Notes: generated by a model not told the origin, from the sequence alone. Positions 43,936-55,660 are shown, counted from the first letter of the stretch. The stretch: DNA of 64,000 nt from Diphasiastrum complanatum (GCA_029204225.1 CM055100.1:17993650-18057649); one strand, 5' to 3'. Program-made: numbers and translations.

Positions 43936-44860
43936 GGAATATGAAAAATTGAAGGAAGAGCTCTGTTCAAATAAAGAAGAACTGGTGGCAAAAGAAGACA
44001 AAGCTATCCAGACTACGCTCTTCTTCATGGCAAAAGAAGACAAAGCTATCCATACTGCACTCTTCTTCATGGAAAATGAAGACAAGTCTACCCAGACCAT
44101 CAAAGTTGCTAAAGTGTTATTCACAATAGTTGCGGTTACTCCAATAACAAAGCCAGTATCATAGACCACTGAGCAAGCAACTAGCAATGCCACAAGGAAA
44201 AACACAAAGGCAACTTACTCACTTTGAAGTTAGTATTTCAGGAATTTCAGCAAGACCTAGTTACCCTTTTACCCCCTCTGTACAGTACTGAACTCCAATC
44301 TTTTTGTCTATACTTTTTTGTTATACCAAAGAACATTGGGAAAGTCCGTGGACTTATTCCGATTTCTTTCACTTTTGTGTTAAATTGTCAATTTACCAAA
44401 AAAGTATATTAGCCCTAGCAATTGTACAAAATCAATTCAATATTCGAGCTAAGTATGTACATATAGTTACTGGATGTTTATCCATGTACATTCTAGAATA
44501 TCTCAAAAAAATTGAAAACAACATTCTCCCTGATCTGAATGAGCATTTGAATAAATTAGATGCCGTAAATTGATCAATCCATGGAATTAATGTAAGTTCT
44601 AGTCCTTCTTCTGTTGAAATCCCTACTTACTCTGATTTGTGGACAATATACACAAACTGAGAAGTTAATTATTCTCAATACCTAAAGGAGTTAAAAGAAC
44701 AAAATCTTCTCCGATTTGAAAATCCCTTTACTAAGCCTTACTATACATACAACTACCTAAATATTGCTTTTCTTATTTCCTATTCCATCTTGTCAACCCA
44801 ACCCCTATACATAATGAACATTCCACCTCAATATACATATGAAACCCTATGTGTCTCCTA
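43936..44860 (+). pseudogene. Unnamed ORF family, coil end and C-terminal domain (copy beta)
   Basis: It continues YEKLKEELCSNKEELVAKED. A 47-base-period duplication (GAAGACAAAGCTATCCA) sits near 44000. Then LIPISFTFV, LALAIVQNQFNIRAKYVHIV, MYILEYLKKIENNILPDLNE, and, after frame changes, DLWTIYTN and NYSQYLKELKEQNLLRFENP. It aligns along its length with 14100-15010 in copy alpha. Several stops. Function unknown. Confidence 0.6.
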
Positions 44861-46079
44861 GAACTAGTTGCCAATTTGATTCTATATTAGGATATGGGAT
44901 AGCCAAATAGTCTTTTTGACTTTTTGAAAAAAACAAATCTAGATGCAGAGGATTCTTGGAAGATATGCTAGTGGTATGGGACATCAATGATTCTAATGGG
45001 GATTCCTTGGGTAGATTGATATGTAGACCGATGGTTAGTGATTGTTGTAATAGTAACTAACAGAGTCCATTGGTTTTTTGTTTAGGATATTTTGGAAATT
45101 ATGAGATAAGATCGATTCCTAGATGATATCTCATTAATTACAAGATATAAAAATCCTTAAATCTATTTCTCTATTGTATTAGACCTTTACTCTTTAGAAC
45201 TTTCTTAATACATGACAATTGGATTGAGATTCATATAATTCCTTCTAGTGTAGAACTCTATTTTGAAGGATTGTTATAGTTATATGAAATTGTACTTCCA
45301 TATAATATTTCTGAATATGGCTCAGAATTTAGGATTTTTGAACCCTAACGTTGGTCTCTATTTGATAGTTGATTATTGAGAGGTGATATTTCTATCATTC
45401 GGGATAAGATATTCTATAATTCTGAGGAAAAAGTTCGGTTTGTGATAGTATGGGATACTCATTACTGACTTTTTTGAATCCTTGATATCTTTACGTTGTC
45501 TCTTGCAAACTTTTCAATTGAAATTATGGAATTTCTTTTTAAAAAGGGGAGAAGAAAAGATAGGAATAAGTCTTTCGAGGAATCAGCCAGTTGCATTGAT
45601 TTTGGAAAAAAATCCAGTATGTGTACAAAGGTAGAACAATCCAGTATGTGTACAAGGGTAGAACTATTTCGTTTGAAATAGAGGAACTCTCTAAGTGATT
45701 ATTTTGAGTAATTTAGAACTAGAGGAGTTTTGGGGTTATTGGGCTATCAGATATTCATGAGTATGGGAAGTAGTGTAAAAGATTAAATTAAGGTTCACTG
45801 ATCGTTACCAAGTATCATTTGGTTATGGATTGAATCAGTGGAATAAAGCTTTAATCTTAACTCTATGTCCAAAGATGTCTATATAAGTTAGCCTAATCTT
45901 GTAGGCTGATTGATTGATCACAAGACATACAACTCTACAATTTGGACACATAAAAGACATTCACGAGCAAAGATGTCATTTTTCTGGAGGACACCCGAAG
46001 GAAAAAAACTTTAGAAATTTCTGACCCAAGGATCACAACAAAGGCATGAATGAATGTTTTATGAACGATTCAATTCTTC
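44861..46079 (+). other. Decayed continuation, no assignable gene
   Basis: Between about 45230 and 45900 a long reading with few stops (LYFHIIFLNMAQNLGFLNPN, FRFTDRYQVSFGYGLNQWN-like words in shifting frames) could be the downstream part of the unnamed element. I recognise no domain. A 27-bp in-frame tandem duplication (ATCCAGTATGTGTACAA) is at 45612-45665. Confidence 0.3.
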
Positions 46080-46760
46080 ATATAATTTCTGAACAAACTC
46101 CAAGTTTTGTTGAGCTTCGATCAATAGCAAGTCTTCTTTTGATTTTGTGTAACGGCCAACTGGTAAGTTGTCGAATTCTTCTAACTTGACCAGGAGCAAT
46201 GTTTCATCAAACAGCTCTTGAGTTAGCTTTGTATCTTCGTCTGAATCACTATGAAGGGTGACTTCTTTATAGTAATGAGCTGAAAATCTAATAAAAGATC
46301 TTTTAACATAAAGATTTTGAACAAAAAATAATGTCTTTGCCGCGAAAGTACCAAACTGCCAAAATGGATATGTACAGAACTACTTGTAGCGAAATGACTT
46401 CCTTCTGTCTTGCAGATTGTGTCGAATTTCCACAAAATAATCTACAAGATTTTGCTCCCAATTCACATAAAGGCTAAATAGTTCTGGATAAGCCATATTT
46501 ATATTAATCAGCAACCCGGCATCGTCGAATTCACCTAGATTCGCAATAGCTTATGGTTTGTACAGCTGAAACTACGACTTTCGCTTCCAAAAATGTCACT
46601 TATTGTCTTCGTTTCGCAGAAATTGAAACTCTTTGATTCAAATATATTCTAGAGCATACATAGCCGAAGAGCCTATGTATAACTCTGCTGATCCGAAAGG
46701 CACGACCTGGAATTTACCCTAGATTATGTCCCAACAGAGACATCTTTTCTATTTGATAGA
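46080..46760 (-). pseudogene. Unnamed ORF family, C-terminal domain (copy epsilon)
   Basis: A minus-strand reading with about five stops: KFQVVPFGSAELYIGSSAMY, ALEYI, GEFDDAGLLININM, ELFSLYVNWEQNLVDYFVEI, QFGTFAAKTLFFVQNLYVKR, KLTQELFDETLLLVKLEEFD. The segment LYVNWEQNLVDYFVEI parallels IYIDWETNYSHYLEEV of copy alpha. It lies 0.8 kb downstream, on the same strand, of the gypsy pol at 47556-50040. The N-terminal and coil parts are not seen here. Confidence 0.5.
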
Positions 46761-47159
46761 TTGGTCGAATGTTTGATGACAGCTCTGTAGATCACAAAAG
46801 TTCGTATGAGAGTGCTTTGATCGCAAAGAGAATGACCGCAGGAAAGCATGTAATCGCAGGAAGAAAGTGTAAGGAAGAAAATGGAAAATAACTATGTTAT
46901 GCAGTAGCAGTGTGGAAGGGATGATGACGTGGCATGGTGACATGACATCTGTCACTTCCATTTATGGAGGACGTGCATGGCTTAGTGTTTATAATTTGAC
47001 AGATCGATCTTTAATGACGGAAGACCGTTTGTGAAAAGAAAAGAATTAAATTAAGAAGAAACAATATCTGTCTTGATATGTGAGCGTACACACGTTTGAA
47101 AAATGATGATTATGTGGCCATCATCTTTAATGGAGGAATACAAAAAGTAGGTCAAGAGC

Positions 47160-47459
47160 TTCTCGAAAATATGCTAGAAAGATTCTAGAAAGTTTCGCGA
47201 AACTTTCTTGCAGGATTCTAAAAGAATGATACAGAAACTCACGAAAATTTCTCGAAAATTTTAGCAACATACTAGAAAATTTTTCGAAAACGATTTACAA
47301 AAATTTGATTAACAAATTTAGTGTTGCAAAAAATTCTCGAAAATACTTTAAAAATTATATTGAAAGATTGAGAGAAGTCAAGAAAAATTCTCAAAAATTT
47401 CACAAGACATTATGAAAAATGTTGGAAGGTTCTAGAAATTCTCACAAAAATTTCTAGAA
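47160..47459. promoter_or_regulatory. Cluster of TTCnnGAA (heat-shock-element-like) palindromes
   Basis: Seven exact TTCnnGAA sites lie at 47160-47167, 47183-47190, 47194-47201, 47249-47256, 47334-47341, 47430-47437 and 47452-47459, in AT-rich sequence. Adjacent nGAAn units add near-matches. Paired GAA/TTC units are the binding unit of plant heat-shock factors; whether they work here is inference. The tract follows the end of a gypsy pol and may belong to its 3' region. Confidence 0.55.
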
Positions 47460-47555
47460 AAGATAAAAGAAAAGTCACGAAAAATATTAGAAAAGATAAA
47501 AGAAAATTCGTAAAAAAGAAAATACTAGAAAATAATAAGAAAAAAAAATTCTAGC

Positions 47556-48671
47556 CAAAGAAGTATTTCTTCAGTCTGGACCGATTAATATGTGTAGGTA
47601 GCAGTTCACCTTCAAGTGATTGAAGTTGCACAGAACCTTTGTCAAACACCTCTATGACTTTATAAGATCCAAGCCATCCCATATGGAGTTTTCCAGGGAA
47701 CTTTTGATGTCGACTGTCATATATCAGCGCAAAGTCATCAGCTTTCTAGCAACGTTCTTTGTAGCATAATCCGTTGCAACTATAATATAACGACATTTCG
47801 TATGTCTGGTCACAGGTTTGATTGGACCGACAAAGTCAATCCCCCACTTTTCAAATGGTGCAAGAGACAGGATTGGTGTCAACAGCCAATTCATTGCTTT
47901 TGTAGGCTTACCAGATCTCTGGCATGGATCACATGAACGAATAAAGTTTGATACATCCTTGAACATTGTTGGCCACCAATACTTGGCAGTCAATATCTTA
48001 TTAACTTTGTTCTTTAGGCCAAAGTGTCCTCTAGCATCTTCTGAGTGCAAGGCTTTAACGACCTTTTTAATGTCTTCAGTTTCAAAACATCTTCGTAGTT
48101 GATGGTCAGCACCAAGCTTGTACAAAACATTGTTAATAATTGTATAAGGTGCTACCTTATATTGAAAAACTGTCTTTTGCTCTAAATCATAACCATCCGG
48201 ATATATCTGATCTTTGAGATAAATAATAATATCAGAATATAGCGAGTTTGTAGATGAAATTTCAAATAGATGTTCATCTCGAAAATCATCATTAATAGAT
48301 TCTTCAATTTTTTCGGTGCTGAGTCGCGATAGATAATCAGCATTTGTACGATACTTTCCTTGGCAAAGTTCTATTTGATAAGTGAATTCCTGTAGAAGTA
48401 GAACCCATCGAGCAATTCGTCCTAATAGATCTAGTTTATTTACAAGATACTTAAGAGCATAGTGATCAACATGAAAAATAAATGCATATCCCAGCAAATA
48501 ATGTCGAAATTTCTTAACAGTGAAAATCATTCCAAGAGCTTCCCTTTCTGTAGCCGAATAATTCTTCTCTGATGCACTGAGTTGTCGACTCACATAGTAA
48601 ATGGGATGATCTTTCTTCTGGTCGTCCTTCTGGCTTAGACAAACACCAATAACAAATGCAGAAACATCCAC
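47556..48671 (-). pseudogene. Ty3/gypsy (Tat/Athila-like) RNase H and integrase
   Basis: RNase H: DVSAFVIGVCLSQ, HPIYYVSRQLSASEKNYSAT, EREALGMIFTVKKFRHYLLG. Integrase zinc region: LHSEDARGHFGLKNKVNKIL, WWPTMFKDVSNFIRSCDPCQ (H-H-C-C). Core start: KWGIDFVGPI and IIVATDYATKN. The rest of the core, with the second Asp and Glu, is deleted. The reading rejoins in other frames at DFALIYDSRHQKFPGKLHMG and SVQLQSLEGELLPTHINRSR, ending with a normal LKKYFFG stop near 47556. Confidence 0.85.
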
Positions 48672-48877
48672 ATAACTAAGTAATAAAATAGCCTAGTTGG
48701 GTGGTCTCAAAATAGGAACATTTATCAACCTTTGGTTAAATTCTTTGAATGCTTTCTGCTATTCATTCGTCCACAAGTATTTCACTTGTTTCTTCAGTAG
48801 ATGTGTAAGAGAGGTAGCAATAGAAGCATGATTTTGAATAAATCTCTGGTAATAGCCGACATGTCCTAAGAAAGCTC

Positions 48878-50040
48878 TTAGTTCACGTAAATTGGTTGGT
48901 ATCTGGAGATTCCATATAAGCTCAACTTATCTTTGTTGACTTCTATTCCTCTGTTAGATATTCTGTGTCCAAGTAATATTCTTTCTTTCATACCAAAAAA
49001 GCATTTTTCAAGATGAAGAGATAAACAAGTATCTCGACACCGTTGCAATATTAATTTCAGCTTCTGCAGTTGAGTCTTTATATCACTATATACACAGAAA
49101 TCAACAATAAATATTTCAAGAAAAGTTCTTAGGAAGGCAGTGAAAATTAACATCATGATTCACTAAAAAGTCGCTGAGCGTTACAAAGACCAAAGGGCAT
49201 TTTGTTGTAGGCATAAGTGCCCCGATCCGTAGTGAATGTAGTCTTTGAACGATCCTCCTTCCACACTCCAACCTGATTATAACCAAAAAAACCATCACAT
49301 AAACCGTAACGCTCCTAACCAGCAACCTGATCTAAGATGAAATCCGTGAAGGGCATAGGATGATGATCCTTCCTTGTGGTAGCATTGAGTTTGCAGAAAT
49401 CCTGACATATTCGTATTTTTTCAGTCTTCTTCTTTGGGACGACAACAATGGGTGAAACCCATTCACTGCTTAAGATGGGATAGATTATACCTGCCTTAAG
49501 GTGCTTGTTGAGTTCGTCCTTAACCATGAGAGAGTACTTGGGATTGAGACGATATTGTCTCTATCGAACAGGTACAACATCTTCCTTAAGATCAATACGG
49601 TGCTCTCCGAATTCTATAGGATACCCTTCAAATCGTCGAGCGACCAGACAAAAACATCTTGATACTCCTTCAATAGTTCAGTGAATTCTGCCAATTCAGA
49701 TTCTCCAAGTGACTTCAAAACATGCACAAATCTGCGAGGTGCAAATTCAATTAGTTCAGTAGAATCTGGTAAAATGATACCTTCTGTCATACTGGCCTTG
49801 GTATGGCCATGAATTTTGTGCATGGTTGAATCCATAGATGTTTTCTTGTCATCAACTTGGTTCTTGTTACCAAATTCGTGTTCAGATTCGTCACTCGAAT
49901 CGTCAAACTCTTTCGAGTTCGTGTCTACAACTATAATTTCTTCATATAAAACATCTGCTTCAGCGTTGTAGGCATCGAAGAATTCTTCTTCGTCATCATT
50001 CTCATAACATTCAAAATATTGCACTTCAATGTCAGATTCA
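48878..50040 (-). pseudogene. Ty3/gypsy (Tat/Athila-like) protease-RT linker and RT
   Basis: 50024-49614 is an acidic linker (YEEIIVVDTNSKEFDDSSDE) ending DVFVWSLDDLKGI, the usual Tat/Athila entry to RT. 49527-49315 reads VKDELNKHLKAGIIYPILSS and WVSPIVVVPKKKTEKIRICQ. 49325-48878 in two frames carries a palm remnant where the YADD region reads DFCVYSD, then LHLEKCFFGMKERILLGH. The RT is inactive. The 5' side stops at about 50045, directly abutting the plus-strand gypsy. Confidence 0.8.
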
Positions 50041-50045
50041 TAAAA

Positions 50046-51330
50046 GGAGCATTTGAGTCATCTTAAGACTGTCTTAGATATTCTCAGACGAGAGAAACTC
50101 TACGCTAAGGAATCTAAATGTGAGTTTTTTAAGCATGAGTTGTTGTACCTCGGTCATAAGATCACTCGTAGTGGGTTAGAGATTGACGAGAGTAAGGTCA
50201 AGACAGTGCTTGATTGGCCAATACCGAAGACGATTAGACAAGTTAAATCTTTTCTCGGTTTTATAGTTTTCTTTCGTAAGTCAATTGAAGATTATGCTAA
50301 AGTGGCAGCACCCTTAAATAATTTGACTAAAGGCAGAGTTAATAAAAAGAAAAAGAGAGGTCAATCTAGTGAGCCTATTGAGTGGAATGATGAATTGAAC
50401 CAATGCTTTGAGAAACTCAAGCAAATGGTTGCTTCAGCTCATGTTTTACAGATTACGAATCCTGATATACCTTACGTCGTGCGAACTGATGCAAGTGATT
50501 TGCCGATAGGGGCAGTTCTTTTACAGGATGATAGGCCAATAGCGTTTGAAAGCAAGAAACTCACGGGGCCTCAGTTGCGTTATACAACTTAGGAGAAAGA
50601 GTTATTTGTTGTGATTCATGCACTTAAAACCTAGAGGCATTACCTTTATGGTAGTCAGTTTATAGTGTATACCGATCACCAACCTCTGAAGTACTTTTGT
50701 AATCAGAACGATCTAAGGGGTCGTAAAGCTCACTGGGCTGAGCTTATGCAGGAATTTGATCATGAGATCTGTTATGTCAAGGGCAGCTCTAACCAAGTTG
50801 CGGATGCACTTAGTCGGATTGGTGAATTGAATGAACTTTCTTTCACCCAAATTTCCACTGATCTATATCTTTCACTGAGAGAAAAATGTGAATCAAATTC
50901 TAATTTTGGTCCCATCTGGTGGAAGATGGTGGAGACAGAAAAAAATGAGAATGGAATAAAGATTTACTCACAGGGGTCTCAGGTTCCTATGAAAGGTAAG
51001 AAGATAGCGGAACAGATCCCTATCCGAGGTGGGTTACTATTCTGGAATGGAAAAATTTGTGTACCGGCGGATGATGATTTAAAGAAAAAGATTCTTTATG
51101 AATGTCATGACGTTCCCTGTGCAGGTCATCCGGGTATACATAGGACTTTGGACTTGGTCAGAAGAGAGTTTTATTGGCCGAAACTCAAGCCATTTGTCGA
51201 GTCTTATGTGGTTAAGTGTAGACCTTGCCAGTTAGCCAAAGCTGAACGCTTAAAGACTGGAGGGTTGCCACATCTCCTAGATATCTCTCAGAAACGATGG
51301 GAAAGTATATTTATGGATTTTTGATTGGAC
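50046..51330 (+). pseudogene. Chromovirus RT thumb, RNase H and integrase N-terminus
   Basis: Truncated within [62 protein letters not shown]. RNase H: YVVRTDASDLPIGAVLLQDD, VYTDHQPLKYF and NQVADALSRI. A TAG at 50590 interrupts the frame. Integrase zinc region: YECHDVPCAGHPGIHRTLDL then VKCRPCQLAKAERLKTGG, and the first catalytic Asp in ESIFMDF before a stop at 51322. Colinear with 2590-3564. Confidence 0.9.
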
Positions 51331-52349
51331 TTCTAAGGACCCAATGCCAAAATGATTCTATTCGTGTTGTGGTGGACAGGTTGACAAAGTTAGCTACTTT
51401 TATACCAGTCAAGTCAATTGCTAAGGCTTCGGATTTAGCCTAGATCTTTGTGGAAAGATTATTTAGGCTTTATGGACTGCCAAGTGATATAGTTAGTGAT
51501 AGAGATCCTAAGTCTACAGGTCACTTTTGGTCAGCTATGTTCCATAAGCTTGAAACCTCGCTTAGTTTTAGTTCTTCTGATCATCCTGAATCAGATGGCC
51601 AGACTGAGAGAACTAATTAGACTATGGAGGATATGTTGAGAACTTATGTGTCTCATAGGCAATCTCAGTGGGAAGATTATATTCCTTTGATTGAGTGTGC
51701 TTATAACAGTAGAAAACATTTTGCTACTGGTTATAGTCAGTTTATGCTAATGTACGGTTTTCAACCTAGATCTCCGGTAAATGTGGAGACAAAGTCTGTT
51801 AAGATCGAGAAAGTGGCAGATTTCTTGCATGATATGCGTGAAATGTTGCAAGTAGCCCGTGATTGTATCCGGAGTGCTCAGGATAGAGCTAAGCACTATG
51901 CCGATATTAAGAGGTCTCCCAGATATTTTAAAGTTGATGACTGGGTATATCTTAGAATACCTAAAGATTCTAAGACTATGAGTATAGGGAAGCATTATAA
52001 ATTGTCTATGAGATATTGTGGGCCATTTGGGATTATAAAGAAAACTGGTTCTTTAGCTTACGAACTAGATCTTCAGAACAAGACTACAGTTGACCCAGTG
52101 TTTCATGTAAGCCAATTAAAATTAAGTTTACATGAAGGTGAAGCAGTTGGTTCAGAGGAGGATCTTACCCATTTGGAGGACTCATCGCTTTGTGGAACCT
52201 GAAAGGGTACTCAGAACCAGAGATAAACAATTGAGAAATCGTTTGATCTCTGAGTGCTTGATCAGGTGGAAGGGCCGGACTGAGGATGATGATTCATGGG
52301 AAAGGGTCGAAAGCATAAAGAAAAATTTCCCTAGTTTTCATTTCTAGAG
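51331..52349 (+). pseudogene. Chromovirus integrase core, C-terminus and chromodomain-like tail
   Basis: After a frame change: VVDRLTKLATFIPVKSIAKA, IVSDRDPKSTGHFW (second Asp) and SDGQTERTN (Glu). The open frame 51624-52202 follows, with TYVSHRQSQWEDYIPLIECA and KHYADIKRSPRYFKVDDWVY, ending DPVFHVSQLKLSLHEGEA. A final shift gives LRTRDKQLRNRLISECLIRW and TEDDDSWERVESIKK, the chromodomain-type tail. All three acidic residues exist, but in separate frames. Confidence 0.85.
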
Positions 52350-52360
52350 ATAGAAATGGT

Positions 52361-52372
52361 TTAAGGGGGGAA
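52361..52372 (+). promoter_or_regulatory. Polypurine tract
   Basis: TTAAGGGGGGAAGAA directly precedes the LTR start TGTTATGTCC at 52376. It is the plus-strand priming tract of the element and matches the tract on the minus strand at 54091-54107. Confidence 0.85.
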
Positions 52373-52375
52373 GAA

Positions 52376-52762
52376 TGTTATGTCCATGTCCTGTACAAGG
52401 GAATCAGAATTATTCTTAACGTGGATAGCCGGTCACTCCAGTTGTATGTGGTTATTAGTTATGCTACGTCATTCCGGACGTGGTCGTATTAAATAATTAA
52501 TAATCATATGAGGGCCCAGACCTATAATTGGACATAGGAGCACATGCATGGTGAAGACTGCTTTAATGCAAGAATAGGAGATCAATAGCTCAATATAGGT
52601 GCATGGGAGATCCTAAAGAGAATATTCTCTCTATCTAGAGGAGAATATGTCTAGTGGAAACTCGCCCCTCCTCCTATTGTGAATTGTGATTCTTCAGCCA
52701 GGGTTTCCTCTCCTCTCTTGTGTTCTTCACTGTGGCTACCTCCAATTGGATTGAGCCCATTA
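52376..52762 (+). repeat. Chromovirus 3' LTR (3' truncated)
   Basis: TGTTATGTCCATGTCC start. It matches the reverse complement of 53605-54090 up to about 52762 (ATGCATGGTG, GAGAATATTCTCTC, TCGCCCCTCCTCCTATT). The U5 end and flank are missing. Confidence 0.85.
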
Positions 52763-53604
52763 GCCATGAACCCCAAAAAAAGTAGCATTTTCTTGGCCTG
52801 AAAATTCCATGACTACATCTAACATCTTCTAAAACAAAATTTGTGCATGTGTTTTCTACTCTTTCCTCTCAGATGTCGCTATTATTAGTAGCTCCTATAG
52901 AGTACATGGCAATATTATGGATTTCATTCTCCAATTACTAGTAATCTTAATGCAAGTACAAAATTTTAGGGTTTATAGTTTTGTGTATCTTGGGGCATAC
53001 ACATGATATACCATAGTTGTTTTTTGAATGGTAAAATTGGACCCATGTATTTCTTAGATCACCAAATTTGGCTAACATTCTTGTTGGAGTTACTAAATCA
53101 ACTCCAAAATTATGCCCCTTTGTTGACATCAAGACATCATTCCTCAAAAAAACTCTATTTAGGAAATCTACTACCATGAAAGAACTCATACATGCATCTC
53201 TTTTTCACGTGAAGCAGATTATGAAGGTCGTAAGTTGGGAGCTTAGTGGGTCCCACCGTGAAGCAGGAGAGAATGAATGGTGCAAATTGTCTCCCTATTT
53301 TATATTGATTGATTGTGGAATGGTTAAATCGGTGTGGTTAAGATTTGGGAGGTATAATAGCTATTGAGTTTGCTACCTATAGGAAGCAAATGCTCTACTC
53401 CCTTGGGAATGCCAATTCACATGACAAGCAAGCCAATGGCAAGGCTTTGGAAGAAGGTAGCTTTTGGCCACTACAATTTTAGCACCATTGCTAGGGAGTA
53501 CTAGCATATTTTCGTCTATGGTTGGCATTCTTTTTTGGCATTAGTTATGGTATACTACATCTAAAGCATCGTCGTATTTGTATATAGCATTAGGATTGCA
53601 TTAT
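52763..53604. other. No recognised gene between facing LTRs
   Basis: A plus-strand ORF of 99 codons (53068-53367, MANILVGVTKSTPKLCPFVD) has no recognised domain. The interval separates two tail-to-tail LTRs. Confidence 0.35.
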
Positions 53605-54090
53605 TGTAAAAATCGTCTTATGAAGATCTGACTAGATCTTGTTGCAAAACAACCAAAAGGACACTTGTGGAGCAAAACCACCCATCCAATCCTAGATCTC
53701 TCCTGGAATTTCCTCCTAGATCTAGCCCCCAAGCCATGGTGAATGAATGCGAGAGAGGGGAGGAATCTTGGCTAAAGAAACTGAATTTCCAATAGGGAGA
53801 TGGGCGACTTTCCATCGTAAGTATTCTCTCTCCAAAGAGAGAATATTCTCCTTAGGATTCGTATGCAGCCTATATTAGCTATTAACCTCCTATTTTTGCA
53901 TTATAGCAGTTAGACACCATGCAAGTGCTCCTATTTCCAATTATAGATCTGGCCCTCATATGATTATTAATTACAGTACAGGCCAAGCTCGGAATGACAA
54001 GGCATAGCCCACAACCATATACACCTAGAGTGACTAGCTATCCATGTCAAGAATTACTCCAAATCCCACATACTGGACATGGACGTAACA
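53605..54090 (-). repeat. Chromovirus 3' LTR, inverted
   Basis: The minus strand starts TGTTACGTCCATGTCC at 54090 and ends near TTTTTACA at 53605, about 486 bp. The polypurine tract lies to its right and no primer site lies to its left, so it is a 3' LTR reading leftward. Confidence 0.85.
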
Positions 54091-54237
54091 TTCTTCCCCC
54101 CTTAAACTAGTTTTGTCCTCAGAACGAGTAATTAGAGAGGATCCAATTTGTATGCTTTTAACTTTTTCCCAAGAATCATTATCCTCAATTTGACCAACCA
54201 ACCTAAGCAAGCACACAAATATAGAACGATTTCTCAA
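54091..54237 (-). pseudogene. Chromovirus pol tail with polypurine tract
   Basis: The minus strand reads LRNRSIFVCLLRLVGQIEDN followed by DSWEKVKSIQ, a decayed counterpart of the chromodomain-like tail at 52230-52345, then the polypurine tract TTTAAGGGGGGAAGAA next to the LTR. The rest of pol is not recognisable upstream. Confidence 0.75.
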
Positions 54238-55660
54238 TTGTTTATCTTTGATCCTGAGTACTCATTCAGGGTCCAAAGGTACATTGAGTGACAAATCTTT
54301 CAAATGGACAAAATCTTCAATACATCTAACTGTCATCATCATATAAAGTAAATTTACATGATACACTAGATAGCTGTCGACCAAACTTGAAGATTAAGTT
54401 TAAAAGCTAACAAATCAATCATTTAACTTTTACTTTTACCCTGAAAATCAATCTTTAGTCTGACTTCAATATCAAATAAGTACTTAGAGATGGAATAATT
54501 CTCAAATTATCTATCTCTACACTGAAGTACTATATCGACCTTTAGAAGTACACTAAGAGATAAATTTTCCTATCGAGTTTGATTCTCTCCAATCTAATAA
54601 CATCACCTTCATGTAACCTCAATTTCCAACTCAATTCTTAACCAGATTATGAGTTCCAAATTCTACAATCAACCTAGTAATTAAAAACCATTATAACATT
54701 TGTCTTTAATAATATAAACTTTATACAATCACCTAGAACCACATCTAGAGATTACAAAGTTCTACTGAATTCCAACTGAATTTAGTGGTTATCCTTGACA
54801 TTAGTTAGACTCTCTCATCCAATATGAGCTCGCTGGGATATAGTCAATAACTTAGGATATTTCTCCTTCAAGAAATATTCTATATCAAGAATCTACTATA
54901 TTCTATGCACACAATTCTCAAAAATGAATCTAGATGACTCACTAATCATGTGTCTTATAAGCATTATAGATCAAAATAAACAGTTCCTGGTGAATTCTCT
55001 TCACACTACTTATTTATCCAATTAACTTCTAACCAGGAGTAATCCAACTCAAGTCATTTGTAAATGATTCATAAATCTTAAATGTCTAGGTGTAGATCTC
55101 AATTATACATGTATAACACTACATTTGGATCTTCTTCTAAACCATAAATAAGTTAATGAATTATCCTTTCCACAGAAAGAGACATTAACCTACAAGTAAC
55201 TATTCCTCACATTACTTGTTCATATGTCTATGCACTTTGACTAGTTTAAGTATACGATATAAACTCAGTACATAGGAAACACATAGTAGATCCACAAGAT
55301 TAAGATGTGCATAAGCAACTTATCCAACTATGTTCCTATATATAAACATAGGCTATAAACTGACAGATGTCCATAATCTGCATATGTTATTCACATAACT
55401 CACCGAGAATCTTGCAAATTAGCTACAAAAGAACTCTATTTCTCAAGAGTAAATAACATATATGGGAAATCTTTGAAGTGAATAACTCCACATCACAAGT
55501 TTTCCAACCATCAAACTCTTCTTTCCTGACTGAATTTTGACCCTCTGTTGATCAAACTCATTTTCAGAGTTAGTATCGACTTCCAAATTTTTGACCCTAG
55601 GGTCAAAATTTGGTTGTTCGACCTTTGGGTCGGATATTGACTGTGTGTTTCTATGGGATG
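54238..55660 (-). other. Decayed region, no gene seen
   Basis: A segment near 54222-54300 (TCTCAATTGTTTATCT, then GGTCCAAAGGTACATTGAG) recurs diverged at 54489-54570, a local duplication of the pol tail. No integrase is recognisable. ORF 55443-55724 (minus) is unassigned. Confidence 0.35.
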
